Assembly (NCBI RefSeq): GCF_020149765.1
Contig: NZ_CP083809.1
Span: 3,348,001-3,412,000, forward strand
Length of the DNA stretch: 64,000 bases
Source of the DNA: Pantoea agglomerans
GTDB taxonomy: Bacteria > Pseudomonadota > Gammaproteobacteria > Enterobacterales > Enterobacteriaceae
Reading direction: 5' to 3'
Shown: positions 1 to 11,114 of the stretch, piece after piece
Layout: the number at the start of each line of letters is the position of its first letter
Position numbering within the stretch: the stretch's first letter is position 1
The notes under the pieces: generated by a model
What the model was told of the DNA's origin: nothing
What the model saw: the letters and a program-made list of their open reading frames with translations, nothing else
Database searches by the model: none
Made by a program: the position numbers and the translations under genes

Positions 1-4
1 AGCT

Positions 5-202
5 ATGCAAAATGAAGTGATTACCGTTCAGTGTCCGCACTGCGGGAAAGATGTAATCTGGGATGAGCTCAGTCCGTGGCGTCCTTTCTGCAGCAAGCGC
101 TGCCAGCTGATTGATTTAGGCGAATGGGCGGACGAAGAGAAGCGCATCCCCAGCGAGGGCGATCTGAACGACAGCGATGACTGGAGCGAAGAGCAGCGCT
201 GA
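5..202 (+). CDS. yacG: DNA gyrase inhibitor YacG, zinc-finger protein
   Basis: Small zinc-binding protein of 65 residues that in E. coli binds GyrB and inhibits DNA gyrase. The sequence shows the family's four zinc ligands, C10-x2-C13 and C29-x3-C33, then the conserved stretch [15 protein letters not shown] and an acidic tail ending in SDDWSEE. Length matches the family. It is the only gene here on the plus strand of the dcw end and converges on mutT, with a 9-bp hairpin between the two stop codons. Its usual upstream neighbours (zapD, coaE) would lie left of the window. The start is four bases from the window edge, so its Shine-Dalgarno sequence cannot be seen. Confidence 0.95.
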   Translation: MQNEVITVQCPHCGKDVIWDELSPWRPFCSKRCQLIDLGEWADEEKRIPSEGDLNDSDDWSEEQR

Positions 203-203
203 C

Positions 204-225
204 AGCAGGGGCTGGCGCCCCTGCT
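204..225. other. Hairpin between convergent yacG and mutT
   Basis: Perfect 9-bp stem (AGCAGGGGC / GCCCCTGCT) with a TGGC loop, placed exactly between the two convergent stop codons. No T-run follows on either strand, so it is not a classic intrinsic terminator. It may protect the 3' ends of the transcripts. Confidence 0.5.
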
Positions 226-226
226 A

Positions 227-622
227 TTAAAGCTCGCCGGCGACCAGACGCGCAACCAGCGCATGGTTAGCCGGCGGGAACTCCTCCGCCACCAGCGCGC
301 GCTGCGCAACCCAGCGCTGCGGCTGTCCTTCGCGGCCCCACGGCTCCCCTTTCCAGCCTTCCACCAGAAAGAAGTTCAGCGTCACGCGCAGCGCTTCATA
401 GGTATGATCCGCCGAGCCAATCGCCGTCGCCTGCGTTACCTCGATGCCGGTCTCCTCCAGCAGTTCGCGCTTCAGCGCCTCTTCAGCGCTCTCGCCCGGC
501 TCGATCTTGCCGCCGGGGAACTCCCACATATTTGCCATATGGGACGACGCCGGGCGCTGGGCCAGAAAGATCTCTTTATCGGCGTTACGGATGATGCCAA
601 CGGCAACCTGCAGGTGCTTCAT
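227..622 (-). CDS. mutT: 8-oxo-dGTP diphosphatase MutT
   Basis: Hydrolyses 8-oxo-dGTP to the monophosphate, cleansing the nucleotide pool and preventing A:T to C:G transversions. The protein has 131 residues (E. coli 129). The complete Nudix box GX5EX7REUXEEXGU lies at residues 38-60: G38, E44, R52-E53, E56-E57, G59. The N-terminus (VAVGIIRN) and the EPWGREGQP motif are typical of MutT. It is the last gene of the minus-strand cluster, downstream of secA, and an intrinsic terminator separates the two. In E. coli mutT also follows secA. Confidence 0.95.
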   Translation of the reverse strand: MKHLQVAVGIIRNADKEIFLAQRPASSHMANMWEFPGGKIEPGESAEEALKRELLEETGIEVTQATAIGSADHTYEALRVTLNFFLVEGWKGEPWGREGQPQRWVAQRALVAEEFPPANHALVARLVAGEL

Positions 623-705
623 ACAATTTTTTCCACGTCAGGTGGGTGAATGTGCGCTGATTTTAAAGCATGGGCGGCGCAAAGTTAATCACGCCGCGCA
701 GGCAA

Positions 706-732
706 GAAAAAAGGCGCCGAAGCGCCTTTTTT
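706..732. terminator. Bidirectional intrinsic terminator after secA
   Basis: GGCGC-CGAA-GCGCC stem flanked by six A on the left and six T on the right. It works in either direction and sits just beyond the secA stop codon. Confidence 0.8.
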
Positions 733-739
733 ACAGCTG

Positions 740-3445
740 TCAGGCCAGTCGGCCGTGGCACTGCTTATATTTTTTACCAGAGCCGCACGGGCAAAGATCG
801 TTGCGTCCGACTTTGCGCTCGCCACTCTGCGCTGCCAGCGATGCGGCGGCTGCCGCTTCGTCGTCAACATGGCTGAGCTGCTGCTGCTGCGCCAGGCGTT
901 CCGCCTCTTCGCGACGCTGCTGCTCCATCGCTTCAACCTCTTCCGGCATACGTACCTGAACCTTGCTCAGGGTGCTGACCACTTCATATTTCAGCGACTC
1001 AAGCATGGCTGCGAACATGGCGAAGGATTCGCGCTTGTACTCCTGCTTAGGATCTTTCTGCGCATAGCCGCGCAGATGGATGCCCTGACGCAGATAGTCC
1101 ATCGCCGCCAGGTGCTCTTTCCACAGCGAATCCAGCGTCTGCAGCATGACGCCTTTTTCGAAGTTACGCATCATCTCAACGCCAACCACCTCTTCCTTGC
1201 TGGCGTAGCTCTCGCGGGCGCGCGTCATGATGCGCTCGCGCAGCGTCTCTTCATGCAGATCCGGCTCTTTATCGAGCCACTCGGCGATCGGCAGGTCGAG
1301 ATCGAAGTCAGCGCGCAGACGCTCTTCCAGACCCGGCACGTCCCACATCTCTTCCAGCGACTGCGGCGGAATGTAGGTGTCGATGGTGGTTTTAAACACG
1401 TCATCGCGGATGCTGTTAATGGTTTCGCTGACGTCGGAAACGTCCAGCAGCTCGTTGCGCTGGCTGTAGATAGCGCGACGCTGGTCGTTCGCCACGTCGT
1501 CATACTCCAGCAGCTGCTTACGGATATCGAAGTTACGGCTCTCGACTTTACGCTGCGCGTTAGCGATGGCTTTGGTTACCCACGGGTGCTCGATCGCTTC
1601 ACCCGGCTTCATGCCCAGTTTACGCATCATATTAGAGACGCGATCCGAGGCGAAAATACGCATCAGCGCATCTTCCATCGACAGGTAGAAACGGGAAGAA
1701 CCGGCGTCGCCCTGACGACCGGCGCGACCGCGCAGCTGGTTGTCGATACGGCGCGACTCATGGCGCTCGGTGCCGATAATATGCAGACCGCCTGAGGCGA
1801 GTACCGCATCGTGGCGCTGCTGCCAGGCCGCTTTAATCTCTTCGATCTGCGCTTCTGTTGGCTCGACCAGTTCGGCGACCTCTGCATGCCAGCTGCCGCC
1901 CAGCATAATGTCGGTACCACGACCCGCCATGTTGGTAGCGATGGTGACCGCACCCGGTTGACCCGCCTGAGCGACGATGTCCGCTTCACGGGCGTGGAAC
2001 TTGGCGTTCAGCACGTTGTGCTTGATGCCCGCGCGGGTCAGTTCATTAGAGACCACCTCTGATTTTTCAATAGAGATTGTCCCCACCAGCACCGGCTGCC
2101 CATTGGCGGTACGCTCGCGGATATCTTCGATGATCGCGTCGATCTTCTCTTTTTCGGTCATATAGACCAGATCGGGCAGATCTTTACGTACCATCGGACG
2201 GTTGGTCGGCACGACGATCGTGTCGAGTTTATAAATAGAGCTGAACTCAAAGGCCTCAGTGTCCGCCGTACCGGTCATACCGGCCAGCTTTTCGTAGAGA
2301 CGAAAGTAGTTCTGGAAGGTGATAGAGGCCAGCGTCTGGTTCTCGTTCTGGATCTCCACGCCCTCTTTGGCTTCAATCGCCTGATGCAGGCCATCTGACC
2401 AGCGGCGGCCCTGCATGGTACGGCCGGTGTGCTCGTCGACGATAACCACTTCGCCATCCTTCACGATGTAATCCACATCGCGCGTGAACAGCGCGTGAGC
2501 GCGCAAGGCCGCGGTGACGTGATGCATCAGCATGATGTTGGTTGGCGAGTAGAGTGATTCGCCCTCTTCCATAATGCCCTGGCTGACCAGCAGCTCTTCG
2601 ACCTTGATCAGACCGCGCTCGGTCATGTGCGCCTGACGCGCTTTCTCATCAACCCAGAAATCGCCTTCGCCCTGGAAGGTGTCAGAATCTTCTTTCTCCT
2701 GGCGTACCAGGCCAGGAATGATTTTGTTGACCCGGGTGTACATTTCCGAGCTGTCTTCCGCCGGACCGGAGATAATCAACGGCGTACGCGCTTCGTCGAT
2801 CAGAATGGAGTCGACCTCATCCACCAGCGCGTAGTTTAGCTTACGCTGCACGCGCTCTTCAGGGCTGAACGCCATATTGTCGCGCAGATAGTCAAAGCCA
2901 TATTCGTTGTTGGTGCCGTAGGTAATATCTGCCGCGTAGGCTTCGCGCTTCGCCACTGAAGGCATGCCCGGCAGGTTAATGCCGACGCTCAGGCCCAGGA
3001 ATTCAAACAGCGGACGGTTATTTTCCGCATCGCGCTGCGCCAGATAGTCGTTGACGGTGACAACGTGCACGCCTTTGCCGCTCAGGGCGTTGAGGTACGC
3101 CGGCAGGGTCGCGGTCAGCGTTTTACCTTCACCGGTGCGCATCTCTGCGATACAGCGATCGTTCAGCACCATGCCGCCGATCAGCTGTACGTCAAAGTGA
3201 CGCATGCCGAAGACGCGCTTACTCGCTTCACGCACCGTTGCGAAGGCTTCCGGGATCAGGCTTTCCAGCGTCTCGCCCTTTTTCAGGCGCTCGCGGAACT
3301 CGTCGGTTTTCGCTTTCAGCTCATCGTCAGAAAGTTTCTCGAAATCCGGCTCCATCTTGTTGATGACGTCTACGACTTTGCGCATGCGGCGCAGGGTACG
3401 ATCGTTGCTGCTGCCAAATACTTTAGTTAACAGTTTGATTAACAT
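740..3445 (-). CDS. secA: Preprotein translocase ATPase SecA
   Basis: Peripheral inner-membrane motor that drives unfolded preproteins through SecYEG using ATP. It has 901 residues, the same as E. coli. Visible features are the Walker A motif MRTGEGKT (residues 102-109), the [11 protein letters not shown]alker B region near residue 209, the helicase-like second nucleotide-binding domain with [12 protein letters not shown], and the C-terminal zinc/SecB-binding tail with C885, C887, C896 and H897. The start ATG follows the Shine-Dalgarno GAGAAG. It lies 70 bp downstream of secM, whose translation arrest is expected to control secA expression. Confidence 0.98.
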   Translation of the reverse strand: MLIKLLTKVFGSSNDRTLRRMRKVVDVINKMEPDFEKLSDDELKAKTDEFRERLKKGETLESLIPEAFATVREASKRVFGMRHFDVQLIGGMVLNDRCIAEMRTGEGKTLTATLPAYLNALSGKGVHVVTVNDYLAQRDAENNRPLFEFLGLSVGINLPGMPSVAKREAYAADITYGTNNEYGFDYLRDNMAFSPEERVQRKLNYALVDEVDSILIDEARTPLIISGPAEDSSEMYTRVNKIIPGLVRQEKEDSDTFQGEGDFWVDEKARQAHMTERGLIKVEELLVSQGIMEEGESLYSPTNIMLMHHVTAALRAHALFTRDVDYIVKDGEVVIVDEHTGRTMQGRRWSDGLHQAIEAKEGVEIQNENQTLASITFQNYFRLYEKLAGMTGTADTEAFEFSSIYKLDTIVVPTNRPMVRKDLPDLVYMTEKEKIDAIIEDIRERTANGQPVLVGTISIEKSEVVSNELTRAGIKHNVLNAKFHAREADIVAQAGQPGAVTIATNMAGRGTDIMLGGSWHAEVAELVEPTEAQIEEIKAAWQQRHDAVLASGGLHIIGTERHESRRIDNQLRGRAGRQGDAGSSRFYLSMEDALMRIFASDRVSNMMRKLGMKPGEAIEHPWVTKAIANAQRKVESRNFDIRKQLLEYDDVANDQRRAIYSQRNELLDVSDVSETINSIRDDVFKTTIDTYIPPQSLEEMWDVPGLEERLRADFDLDLPIAEWLDKEPDLHEETLRERIMTRARESYASKEEVVGVEMMRNFEKGVMLQTLDSLWKEHLAAMDYLRQGIHLRGYAQKDPKQEYKRESFAMFAAMLESLKYEVVSTLSKVQVRMPEEVEAMEQQRREEAERLAQQQQLSHVDDEAAAAASLAAQSGERKVGRNDLCPCGSGKKYKQCHGRLA

Positions 3446-3463
3446 ATTAAAAACTTCTCAATT

Positions 3464-3483
3464 CAGCCGCGTCGCGCGGGCTG
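3464..3483 (-). promoter_or_regulatory. Hairpin beside the secA ribosome-binding site
   Basis: In the secM-secA spacer the mRNA can form a GC-rich hairpin (CAGCCCGCG CGA CGCGGCTG, one bulge) directly upstream of the secA Shine-Dalgarno GAGAAG. In E. coli a helix here masks the secA ribosome site until the ribosome stalls in secM. The position fits that role, but the exact alternative pairing was not computed. Confidence 0.45.
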
Positions 3484-3515
3484 CGATAATAAATAAAGGT
3501 ATTTTAAAAAGGGGT

Positions 3516-4022
3516 TCAGACAAGCAGCGTAGACGGTCCGGCGCGAATTGCATGGGTTTTGCTGCGCCAGTCGGCCAGTGAAGTGGCAGGCGCGAGCGTA
3601 TCGCGCGGCGCCTCAGCGACCGGCTGCGACGGCTGGCGCAGAGAGGTGTGGGTAGTCAGCAACGCCTGAAGCGAGTCGATCAACGCCAGCTTGTGCGCAG
3701 CCAGCGGCAGCATATCGGGCGTTTCCGCCTGCGGCGTCAGGGTAAAAGAAAGATGGCGGATAACCGTGCGGATAGCGTGCTGATGCCAGTAATCTATCGT
3801 AAAGCTGGGACGACGCGCCGTCTCCTGCAGCCGGATCAGATGATCGAAGCGCGCGGCGTTGCCGACGAACAGGCTGCTGGAGGAGGATTCGGATGAGGTG
3901 TTGAATTCGGCGCTCTGGGCGCAGACAGGCAAGCCAAAGCTGGCCGCCACCATCCCCAACAGGAGATGAGGCCAGAAATAGCGTCTGCCTAAATGTCGCC
4001 AGCGTAGAAAAATTCCGATCAC
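3516..4022 (-). CDS. secM: Secretion monitor SecM, arrest peptide regulator of secA
   Basis: Exported protein whose nascent chain stalls the ribosome and exposes the secA start when export is slow. The GTG start at 4022 is chosen because GGAAG lies four bases upstream and the translation then aligns with E. coli SecM (RWR-x2-G-x-RYFWPHLLLGMVAAS signal region). An in-frame ATG at 4040 has no such support. From the GTG the product has 168 residues. The DYWHQHAIRTVIRHLSF block is conserved. The C-terminal arrest motif keeps W152 and I159-R-A-G-P163, but the E. coli F150, I156 and G161 equivalents are T, R and A. It lies directly upstream of secA. Confidence 0.9.
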   Translation of the reverse strand: MIGIFLRWRHLGRRYFWPHLLLGMVAASFGLPVCAQSAEFNTSSESSSSSLFVGNAARFDHLIRLQETARRPSFTIDYWHQHAIRTVIRHLSFTLTPQAETPDMLPLAAHKLALIDSLQALLTTHTSLRQPSQPVAEAPRDTLAPATSLADWRSKTHAIRAGPSTLLV

Positions 4023-4253
4023 AACTCTTCCATTGCGCATCAACGAGCGCGTCGTTGTCAGGGGTTTGCCGCTCGTCTTTGAACAGCGGCGCTCAGCTTT
4101 TCAGAGCGCCTGATAGTACCATTAATGTGGGGCGCCCACATCAGTGTTTAAAGTCGCTCTGGAAGAAAAGCCGCCTGTTTGTTCAGCGTTTCAGCAACGC
4201 TATGCCATTTAGTGCGAGACGTGTCGAAAATTCAGAGGGGCAAAAAAAGCGCA
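4023..4253 (-). promoter_or_regulatory. lpxC-secM intergenic region with inverted repeat
   Basis: About 230 bp without a gene, expected to hold the secM-secA promoter because lpxC ends in a terminator just before it. A perfect inverted repeat ATGTGGG-GCG-CCCACAT lies at 4125-4141, beside a possible -10 element TACTAT on the minus strand. No convincing -35 element was found. Confidence 0.3.
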
Positions 4254-4306
4254 ATAAAAAAGGCTGGTGCCGCTGACCGGAGAGGGTGTCAGCATAACCA
4301 GCCTTT
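4254..4306 (-). terminator. Intrinsic terminator after lpxC
   Basis: On the minus strand AGGCTGGT pairs with ACCAGCCT (4261-4268 and 4297-4304), with an extended internal stem-loop, followed by a T-run. It ends the dcw-lpxC transcript, so secM-secA needs its own promoter or read-through. Confidence 0.75.
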
Positions 4307-4322
4307 CAGGGTTCCGGGGTAA

Positions 4323-5240
4323 TTAAGCCAGAACCAGATTCGGTGCCTTGAACGCCAGCGGCAGTTCCGCTTCGTCTTCGAAGGTAGCCCATTCCCAGGC
4401 TTCTTGTTTCGCCAGGACGGCCTGCAGCAGCTTGTTGTTCAGTGCGTGGCCTGATTTGAACGCGGTGAACGCGCCGATAATATTGTGGCCGCACATAAAC
4501 AGGTCGCCGATCGCATCCAGCATTTTGTGACGAACGAATTCATCTTCAAAACGCAGGCCTTCTTCATTCAGCACGCGGAAATCGTCGAGACCGATAGCGC
4601 AATCCAGACTACCGCCCAGGCACAGGCCTTTGGATTGCAGATACTCGATTTCGCGCATAAAGCCGAAGGTACGCGCGCGGCTGATCTGACGCACAAAAGA
4701 GTCGGCAGAGAAGTTCAGCTGATAGCGCTGGGAGCTGGAGTCGATCGCCGGATGGTTGAAGTCGATGGTGAAATCGAGAGAGAAACCGTTGTACGGCTTG
4801 ATCTCGGCCCACTTATCGCCATCTTCCACGCGAACAGTCTGCTTAACGCGCACGAATTTCTTCGCGCTGTTCAGCTGTTCGATACCCGCATCCATCAGCA
4901 GATAGATAAAGGGCGCGGCGCTGCCGTCCATAATCGGAATTTCCGGCGCATCCACTTCAACGATAATGTTGTCGATACCCAGGCCAGCCAGCGCGGCGTT
5001 CAAATGCTCAACCGTCGAAATACGTACGCCTTCATCATTCACCAGGCAGGTACTCAGCATGGTGTCGCGCACATATTTTGCATCAGCCGGGAAATCAACC
5101 GGTGGATTCAAGTCAGTGCGACGATAGATGACCCCGGTATTAGCCGGCGCAGGGCGTAAGGTCAGCGTGACTTTCTTGCCGGTATGCAAACCGACACCAG
5201 TCGCCTGAACAATACGTTTTAATGTCCTTTGTTTGATCAT
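4323..5240 (-). CDS. lpxC: UDP-3-O-acyl-N-acetylglucosamine deacetylase LpxC
   Basis: Zinc amidase for the committed step of lipid A synthesis, acting in the cytosol. The product has 305 residues, as in E. coli, from the ATG at 5240 ([12 protein letters not shown]). An ATG five codons upstream is in frame but does not match the family. Zinc ligands H79, H238 and D242 are present (TVEHLNAAL and HKMLDAIGD), as is catalytic H265 in [10 protein letters not shown]. It is the last gene of the dcw cluster, about 100 bp downstream of ftsZ. The C-terminal residues FKAPNLVLA resemble the tail that FtsH recognises to degrade LpxC in E. coli. Confidence 0.97.
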   Translation of the reverse strand: MIKQRTLKRIVQATGVGLHTGKKVTLTLRPAPANTGVIYRRTDLNPPVDFPADAKYVRDTMLSTCLVNDEGVRISTVEHLNAALAGLGIDNIIVEVDAPEIPIMDGSAAPFIYLLMDAGIEQLNSAKKFVRVKQTVRVEDGDKWAEIKPYNGFSLDFTIDFNHPAIDSSSQRYQLNFSADSFVRQISRARTFGFMREIEYLQSKGLCLGGSLDCAIGLDDFRVLNEEGLRFEDEFVRHKMLDAIGDLFMCGHNIIGAFTAFKSGHALNNKLLQAVLAKQEAWEWATFEDEAELPLAFKAPNLVLA

Positions 5241-5341
5241 CGTATTATCTCGCAATATTACCCATCCGACCGCCAGTATACTTTACCAGCGGGCGAACAC
5301 TTTAGCACAAAGAGCGGAGAATCCCAATTCTCAGCTTATTC

Positions 5342-6496
5342 CTAATCGGCCTGCTTACGCAGAAACGCTGGAATATCAAGGTAATCGGGCTCTTTGTTTG
5401 ACTGCGCAGTCTGGTCGTTGACCACTTTAGCCGCCGGCTTTTGCTCCTGCGGCAGCGGCGACATGCCGTGCTGCTGGTAGCGATGATCCATCACAGGCTG
5501 GCTGGCTGGCTTGTTGGTCACCAGGGTAATTTCCGGACGTTTGTCCATGCCGATGCCGGTTGCCACCACGGTGACGCGCAGTTCGTCGTTCATCTCTGGA
5601 TCCAGCGAGGTACCGATAACCACGGTCGCATTGTCAGAGGCGAAGGCGCGGATAGTGTTACCCACGGTTTCGAACTCATCCAGACGCAGGTCGAAGCCCG
5701 CGGTGATGTTGACCAGCACGCCGCGCGCGCCAGAAAGGTCGATATCTTCCAGCAGCGGGCTGGAGATCGCCATTTCCGCCGCCTCTTCCGCACGGTCTTC
5801 GCCGCAGGCAACGCCGGAACCCATCATGGCGTAGCCCATTTCGGACATAACGGTGCGCACGTCAGCGAAGTCGACGTTCATCAGGCCCGGACGCGTAATC
5901 AGCTCGGCGATGCCCTGTACTGCGCCTTTCAGCACGTCGTTTGCCGCGCCAAAGGCGTCGAGCAGAGAGATGCCGCGACCCAGCACTTTCAGCAGCTTGT
6001 CGTTCGGGATCGTAATCAGCGAATCCACATGCTTAGAGAGCTCGGCGATGCCCTGCTCGGCAAAGGCCATGCGCTTTTTGCCTTCGAAGTTAAAAGGCTT
6101 GGTCACGACCGCAACGGTCAGAATGCCCAGGTCTTTGGCTACTTCCGCCACCACCGGCGCAGCGCCGGTACCGGTACCGCCGCCCATACCGGCCGCGATA
6201 AACACCATGTCTGCTCCCTCCAGCGCAGAACGCAGTGCTTCGCGATCTTCTTCCGCAGAGGTACGACCAACTTCCGGATTCGCTCCGGCACCCAGACCTT
6301 TGGTGATATTGGTACCGATCTGGATAGTCTGGCCAACCGCTGTTTTACGCAACGCCTGGGCGTCGGTGTTCACAGCGAAGAATTCCACACCTTCGATACG
6401 CTCGCGTACCATGTGCTCTACGGCGTTGCCACCGCCCCCGCCGACGCCGATGACTTTAATCACCGCGTCATTGGTTAATTCCATCGGTTCAAACAT
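5342..6496 (-). CDS. ftsZ: Cell division GTPase FtsZ
   Basis: Tubulin-like GTPase that polymerises into the Z-ring at midcell and recruits the divisome. It has 384 residues (E. coli 383). The nucleotide-binding [10 protein letters not shown] loop is near residue 17, the tubulin signature GGGTGTG is at 105-111, and the T7 catalytic loop [11 protein letters not shown] follows. A variable linker leads to the conserved C-terminal peptide [12 protein letters not shown], which binds FtsA and ZipA. It is preceded by ftsA with a 69-bp gap. Confidence 0.98.
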   Translation of the reverse strand: MFEPMELTNDAVIKVIGVGGGGGNAVEHMVRERIEGVEFFAVNTDAQALRKTAVGQTIQIGTNITKGLGAGANPEVGRTSAEEDREALRSALEGADMVFIAAGMGGGTGTGAAPVVAEVAKDLGILTVAVVTKPFNFEGKKRMAFAEQGIAELSKHVDSLITIPNDKLLKVLGRGISLLDAFGAANDVLKGAVQGIAELITRPGLMNVDFADVRTVMSEMGYAMMGSGVACGEDRAEEAAEMAISSPLLEDIDLSGARGVLVNITAGFDLRLDEFETVGNTIRAFASDNATVVIGTSLDPEMNDELRVTVVATGIGMDKRPEITLVTNKPASQPVMDHRYQQHGMSPLPQEQKPAAKVVNDQTAQSNKEPDYLDIPAFLRKQAD

Positions 6497-6565
6497 GATT
6501 TCTCTCCGTTATGTGCCTGTCGCCTGGAGACCATAAACAGTGCCAGCATGGTCTCCTTTCTAAAA

Positions 6566-7822
6566 TCAAAATTCTTTCTTCAACCAGCTATTGATGCGCT
6601 TGAACCAGTTGCCCACCGATGCGCGTTTTTCCGTCTCTGCATCGCCGTTCATATGGGACTCTTTGCCATAGTGCAGCAGTCCCACTGCGGTCGAGTAATA
6701 AGGTTCCTGCGCGTAATCTGTCAATCCTGTGATATTGAGCGGCTGCCCGATGCGCACCTGCGTATGGAAAACGCGTTGCGCGCAGGCGGCAAGCCCTTCA
6801 ATTTGCGCCGCGCCACCGGTCAGCACAATCCCGGCTGCCAGATGGTGCTTAACGCCCTGCTGACGCAGTTGTTCCTGTAGCTGCAAAATCTCGTCGTTAA
6901 CCAGATTCAGCAATTCGGTGTAGCGCGGCTCGATCACTTCAGCCAGCGTCTGCCGTTGCAGACTGCGCGGCGGACGTCCGCCAACGCTCGGCACTTCGAC
7001 GTTTTCGTCTTTGCCGACAATCGAACCCAGCGCGCAGCCGTGGCGAACTTTAATCGCTTCCGCATCTGTCGGCGGCGTGCCGAACGCGTAGGCGATATCG
7101 CTGGTGACTACGTTACCCGCATAGGGGATCACTTTAGTGTGACGCAGCGCGCCGCCTGTATAAACAGCGATATCCATTGTACCGCCGCCGACGTCGACAA
7201 CACAGACGCCAAGCTCACGTTCATCTTCGGTCAGTACGGCGAAGCTGGACGCCAGACCGGCAAAAATCAGTTGGTCAACTTTAAGGCCGCAACGTTCAAC
7301 GGCTTTAACGATATTTTTCGCCATATCGTTGTGACATGTGATCAGGTGCACTTTTGCCTGCATGCGCACGCCCGACAAGCCGACCGGATTTTTGATGCCT
7401 TCCTGATAATCGATAGCGTATTCCTGAGGAATAACATGCAGGATGCGGTGCTCATCGCGCACGCGCACTGACTTCGCAGTGTGTACGACATTTTCCACAT
7501 CATCCTGAGTCACTTCCTCTTCTGAAATCGGAACCATCCCGATTTCGTTCTGGCAGCTGATATGTTTGCCCGATAAAGCGAGGTAGACCGACGAGATCTG
7601 GCAATCCGCCATCAGCTCAGCCTGGTCGATGGCGCGCTGTACGCATTTCACCACCGACTCGAGGTCGTTTACGCCGCCTTTATCCATGCCGCGAGACGGG
7701 CAACTGCCCACCCCGATAATGTTGACCATACCATCGGGCAGAATTTCCCCAACCAGGGCGGCAACCTTCGCGGTGCCAATTTCGAGTCCAACTACCAGTT
7801 TTCTGTCCGTTGCCTTGATCAT
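6566..7822 (-). CDS. ftsA: Cell division protein FtsA
   Basis: Actin-like ATPase that tethers FtsZ to the inner membrane. It has 418 residues (E. coli 420). The N-terminal [17 protein letters not shown] is the phosphate-1 motif, and [17 protein letters not shown] is phosphate-2. [11 protein letters not shown] lies in the adenosine motif, and the amphipathic membrane-targeting helix is at the C-terminus ([13 protein letters not shown]). The start overlaps the end of ftsQ by 4 bp, which indicates translational coupling. Confidence 0.98.
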   Translation of the reverse strand: MIKATDRKLVVGLEIGTAKVAALVGEILPDGMVNIIGVGSCPSRGMDKGGVNDLESVVKCVQRAIDQAELMADCQISSVYLALSGKHISCQNEIGMVPISEEEVTQDDVENVVHTAKSVRVRDEHRILHVIPQEYAIDYQEGIKNPVGLSGVRMQAKVHLITCHNDMAKNIVKAVERCGLKVDQLIFAGLASSFAVLTEDERELGVCVVDVGGGTMDIAVYTGGALRHTKVIPYAGNVVTSDIAYAFGTPPTDAEAIKVRHGCALGSIVGKDENVEVPSVGGRPPRSLQRQTLAEVIEPRYTELLNLVNDEILQLQEQLRQQGVKHHLAAGIVLTGGAAQIEGLAACAQRVFHTQVRIGQPLNITGLTDYAQEPYYSTAVGLLHYGKESHMNGDAETEKRASVGNWFKRINSWLKKEF

Positions 7823-8655
7823 TGTTTAGCCTGTGCCTGGTTCTGTTGCTGATTACTGTCCTGGAGCTCTACGGGCTCCGGCGTCCAGCCCACGGCTGCA
7901 CCCGAGTCGTACCGCAAATCCACATAGCTGATACGCTTGTGCTCATTTTGCCCTTGCTGCTGCAACGCCGGGTAGAGCTCGATAAATCGGTTAAGACGCT
8001 TCATGGGTTCGCCGCGCCCCAGCTCGATGCGTACATCGTCGCTGGTGACCAGCTGCCATGACCGCCGCGCCGTCATCGACGCGACCTTCAGGGTAAACTT
8101 GTTGGCCTTCAGCACGTCGCTCATGCTGTGATAGCCCGCCAACACCTCTTTTTCGCTGCCTTCCGGCCCATACAGCATCGGCATCGTTTCCTTGCCGATA
8201 TGGCTGGCCGGCACGCTGAAGGAGACGCCGTCCGCGTCCACCATATGCAGATCGTTCCAGCGCGCCACCGGCACATATTCCACCAGGTGGATCTTCAGCT
8301 CGTCAGGCCACTGCTTGCGCACGCTGACCTGTTTAATCCACGGCAGTCGCTCAATCTGCTGCTGGAGGATGTTAACATCCTGCGACATAAAGGTGCCCGG
8401 CGCGCCCAGCGACAAAATCGCCTGGCGAATATCATCGTGCGTGGTGTAGTGGGTTTCGCCCGTCACCACCAGCCGTGAAAGCGGCAGGCGCGACGCGTCG
8501 TTCATCCACTTCAGTACCACCAGCCCGCCGAAAATCATAATGCCAATAACCATCAGCAGAAAAACGATGCCGAAAAGTCTGGCCCCGTTGCTGCGCCCCG
8601 TGCGCACGCGCTCCTGGGGTTCGCGGTTCCGTGCGTTAAGTGCCGCCTGTGACAT
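7819..8655 (-). CDS. ftsQ: Cell division protein FtsQ
   Basis: Bitopic inner-membrane protein linking the early and late divisome through FtsB and FtsL. It has 278 residues (E. coli 276). A basic N-terminus leads into one transmembrane segment ([20 protein letters not shown], about residues 28-47). A POTRA domain ([19 protein letters not shown]) and the beta domain follow in the periplasm. It starts one base after ddlB and overlaps ftsA by 4 bp. Confidence 0.96.
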   Translation of the reverse strand: MSQAALNARNREPQERVRTGRSNGARLFGIVFLLMVIGIMIFGGLVVLKWMNDASRLPLSRLVVTGETHYTTHDDIRQAILSLGAPGTFMSQDVNILQQQIERLPWIKQVSVRKQWPDELKIHLVEYVPVARWNDLHMVDADGVSFSVPASHIGKETMPMLYGPEGSEKEVLAGYHSMSDVLKANKFTLKVASMTARRSWQLVTSDDVRIELGRGEPMKRLNRFIELYPALQQQGQNEHKRISYVDLRYDSGAAVGWTPEPVELQDSNQQQNQAQAKQ

Positions 8656-8656
8656 A

Positions 8657-9577
8657 TCAGTCAGCCAGTTCCAGAATACGCGCCACCAGCTGCGAGAAGC
8701 TCATTCCCGCAACGCTTGCCGCCATCGGCACCAGGCTGTGGCTGGTCATGCCCGGCGAAGTGTTCGCCTCCAGCAGCTGGAAGTTGCCTTCACCGTCCAC
8801 CATGACATCGACTCGTCCCCAGCCGCTGCAGCCCAGTGCGCGCCATGCGTCCCAGACCAGCCTCTGCAGTTCTGCCTCCCGCTCGGCGCTCAAACCAGCC
8901 GGGCAGAAGTATTGAGTATCGTCAGAAATGTATTTTGCTTCATAGTCATAAAATTCGCTGGCGGTCTGAATGCGTATGGCCGGCAGAATCTGGTCGCCAA
9001 TAATGCCGACCGTGTACTCCTCGCCGCTGAGAAAGGCCTCGATCAGCACGTTATCGTCATGACGAAAAGCCTCATCCAGCGCGGCAGGCAGCGTCTCCGG
9101 CGTGTTGACGCGGCTGATGCCGACGCTGGAGCCTTCGCTGCTCGGCTTGACGAACAGCGGCAGGCCCAGCGCCTCGACGGCGTCGCGCGTTTCAGCGTTC
9201 AAACCCGCCTGATACTGCTCGCGCGTCAGCCAGACAAACCGGCCAGACGGCAATCCACGTCCCTGCCAGAGCAGCTTAGTGCGCAGCTTATCCATAGTGA
9301 TAGCGGACGCCATCACGCCGCTGCCGGTATAGGGCAGCTGTAAAAATTCCAGCACCGCCTGCAGCGTGCCATCTTCGCCTCCGCGGCCGTGCAGCGCGAT
9401 AAACGCGGCGTCAAAGCCCTGCTCTTTCAGCGTCAGCACCGACACATCGCGGGTATCGACCGCGTGGGCGTTAATGCCCGCCTCGCGCAGACCCGCCAGC
9501 ACCGCGCTGCCCGACATCAGCGACACGTCGCGCTCTGCCGAGGTACCGCCCATCAGGACGGCGACTTTATCAGCCAT
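8657..9577 (-). CDS. ddlB: D-alanine--D-alanine ligase B
   Basis: ATP-grasp enzyme that joins two D-alanines to make the dipeptide MurF adds to the peptidoglycan precursor. It has 306 residues, as in E. coli DdlB. Conserved motifs are [10 protein letters not shown] near the N-terminus, [25 protein letters not shown], and [17 protein letters not shown] near the C-terminus, which carries the metal and D-Ala-binding residues. It overlaps murC by 8 bp and abuts ftsQ. Confidence 0.97.
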   Translation of the reverse strand: MADKVAVLMGGTSAERDVSLMSGSAVLAGLREAGINAHAVDTRDVSVLTLKEQGFDAAFIALHGRGGEDGTLQAVLEFLQLPYTGSGVMASAITMDKLRTKLLWQGRGLPSGRFVWLTREQYQAGLNAETRDAVEALGLPLFVKPSSEGSSVGISRVNTPETLPAALDEAFRHDDNVLIEAFLSGEEYTVGIIGDQILPAIRIQTASEFYDYEAKYISDDTQYFCPAGLSAEREAELQRLVWDAWRALGCSGWGRVDVMVDGEGNFQLLEANTSPGMTSHSLVPMAASVAGMSFSQLVARILELAD

Positions 9578-11045
9578 GACGCTCCTCCGCTTTACGCTCG
9601 GGCTGCAGCTTGCAATCCGCCAGCTTGCGCGCCACTTTGCCTACGTTACCGGCGCCCTGCACCAGAATCAGATCCTTGCCCGACAGCAGCGGCGCCAGCA
9701 TTTCCGGCAGCGCGTCGTGATCCGGTACCAGCACCGGATCGACCTTGCCGCGTCCGCGAATAGAGCGGCAGAGCGCGCGGCTGTCTGCGCCGGGGATCGG
9801 CGTTTCGCCCGCCGAATAGACATCCAGCATCAGCAACACGTCGACCTGCGACAGCACGTTGGCGAAGTCGTCGAACAGGTCGCGAGTGCGCGTATAGCGG
9901 TGCGGCTGAAATACCATCACCAGCTTCTTGTCCGGCCAGCCGGCGCGCGCCGCCTTGATGGTGGCGTCGACTTCGGTCGGATGATGACCGTAATCGTCGA
10001 CCAGCATCGCCGTGCCCGGATTGCCGTTTACCGGCTCCGTCGGGAATTCGCCCAACAGATCGAAGCGACGCCCGGTGCCCTGGAAACTCTCCAGCGCGGC
10101 GAGAATGGCGTCGTCGTCGATGCCCTCTTCGCTCGCGACCGCTACCGCCGCCGCCGCGTTAAGCGCGTTATGGCGGCCTGGGGCGTTCAGCGTCACCTGC
10201 AGGCGAGGCTTGTCGTGACGCACCAGGGTAAAGTGCCCCTGCGCGCCGCGCTGCTCATAGTGTTCAATGCGCACGTCGGCGTCGTCGCTGAAGCCGTAGG
10301 TGGTGATATGACGTCCCACGCGCGGGATCAGATCGCGGATCACCACATCATCGATGCACATTACCGCACGACCGTAAAACGGCAGGTTGTGCAGAAAATT
10401 AATAAACGTCTGCTTCAGGTTTTCGAAGTCGCCCTGGTAGGTGTCCATGTGGTCAGCTTCGATATTGGTCACTACCGCCACCATCGGCTGCAGATGCAAG
10501 AAAGAGGCGTCGCTCTCGTCCGCCTCCGCAATCAGGTAGCGGCTGCTGCCGAGCCGCGCGTGCGTGCCCGCCGCCTTAACCAGACCGCCGTTAACAAAGG
10601 TCGGATCCAGGCCGCCTTCCGCATAGATGCTCGACACCATCGCCGTGGTGGTGGTTTTGCCGTGCGTGCCGGCGATGGCGATGCCGTGACGAAAGCGCAT
10701 CAGCTCCGCCAGCATCTCAGCGCGGCGGATAACGGGAATACGCTGTTCGCGCGCCGCGACCAGTTCCGGGTTGTCCTGCGCTACCGCGCTGGACACCACC
10801 ACCACGCTGGCGTCGATGACGTTTTCCGGGCGATGGTTGAAATAGATGGTGGCGCCCAGCGCCGCCAGATGCTGCGTCACCGCGTTCGGCGCCAGATCGG
10901 AGCCGCTAATATGGTAACCCTCGTTCGCCAACACTTCGGCAATACCGCCCATGCCGGCACCGCCGATGCCGACAAAGTGAATGTGCCGGACGCGACGCAT
11001 CTCGGGCACAATGGAGCGCAGTTTTGCCAGTTGTTGTGTATTCAT
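9570..11045 (-). CDS. murC: UDP-N-acetylmuramate--L-alanine ligase MurC
   Basis: Adds L-alanine to UDP-MurNAc, the first of the four Mur ligase steps in the cytosol. It has 491 residues, the same as E. coli. The N-terminal [17 protein letters not shown] binds the UDP substrate. [13 protein letters not shown] is the ATP loop, [10 protein letters not shown] and TNIEADHMD follow in the central domain, and [10 protein letters not shown] and FQPHRYTRT lie in the C-terminal domain. It is 69 bp downstream of murG and overlaps ddlB. Confidence 0.98.
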   Translation of the reverse strand: MNTQQLAKLRSIVPEMRRVRHIHFVGIGGAGMGGIAEVLANEGYHISGSDLAPNAVTQHLAALGATIYFNHRPENVIDASVVVVSSAVAQDNPELVAAREQRIPVIRRAEMLAELMRFRHGIAIAGTHGKTTTTAMVSSIYAEGGLDPTFVNGGLVKAAGTHARLGSSRYLIAEADESDASFLHLQPMVAVVTNIEADHMDTYQGDFENLKQTFINFLHNLPFYGRAVMCIDDVVIRDLIPRVGRHITTYGFSDDADVRIEHYEQRGAQGHFTLVRHDKPRLQVTLNAPGRHNALNAAAAVAVASEEGIDDDAILAALESFQGTGRRFDLLGEFPTEPVNGNPGTAMLVDDYGHHPTEVDATIKAARAGWPDKKLVMVFQPHRYTRTRDLFDDFANVLSQVDVLLMLDVYSAGETPIPGADSRALCRSIRGRGKVDPVLVPDHDALPEMLAPLLSGKDLILVQGAGNVGKVARKLADCKLQPERKAEERHG

Positions 11046-11114
11046 CGTTCCTAGTTACCTGTCATCTTTATCCGTGCCCGTTACGGCACCGGCCAGCAAT
11101 GCTGGCCCGATTAT

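Noticed and set aside
9366..11054. 562-codon open frame on the plus strand across murC and ddlB
   Set aside because: It is antisense to two genes with complete, conserved motifs. Its translation is rich in Arg, His, Gln and Ala, as expected from the shadow of a GC-rich gene.
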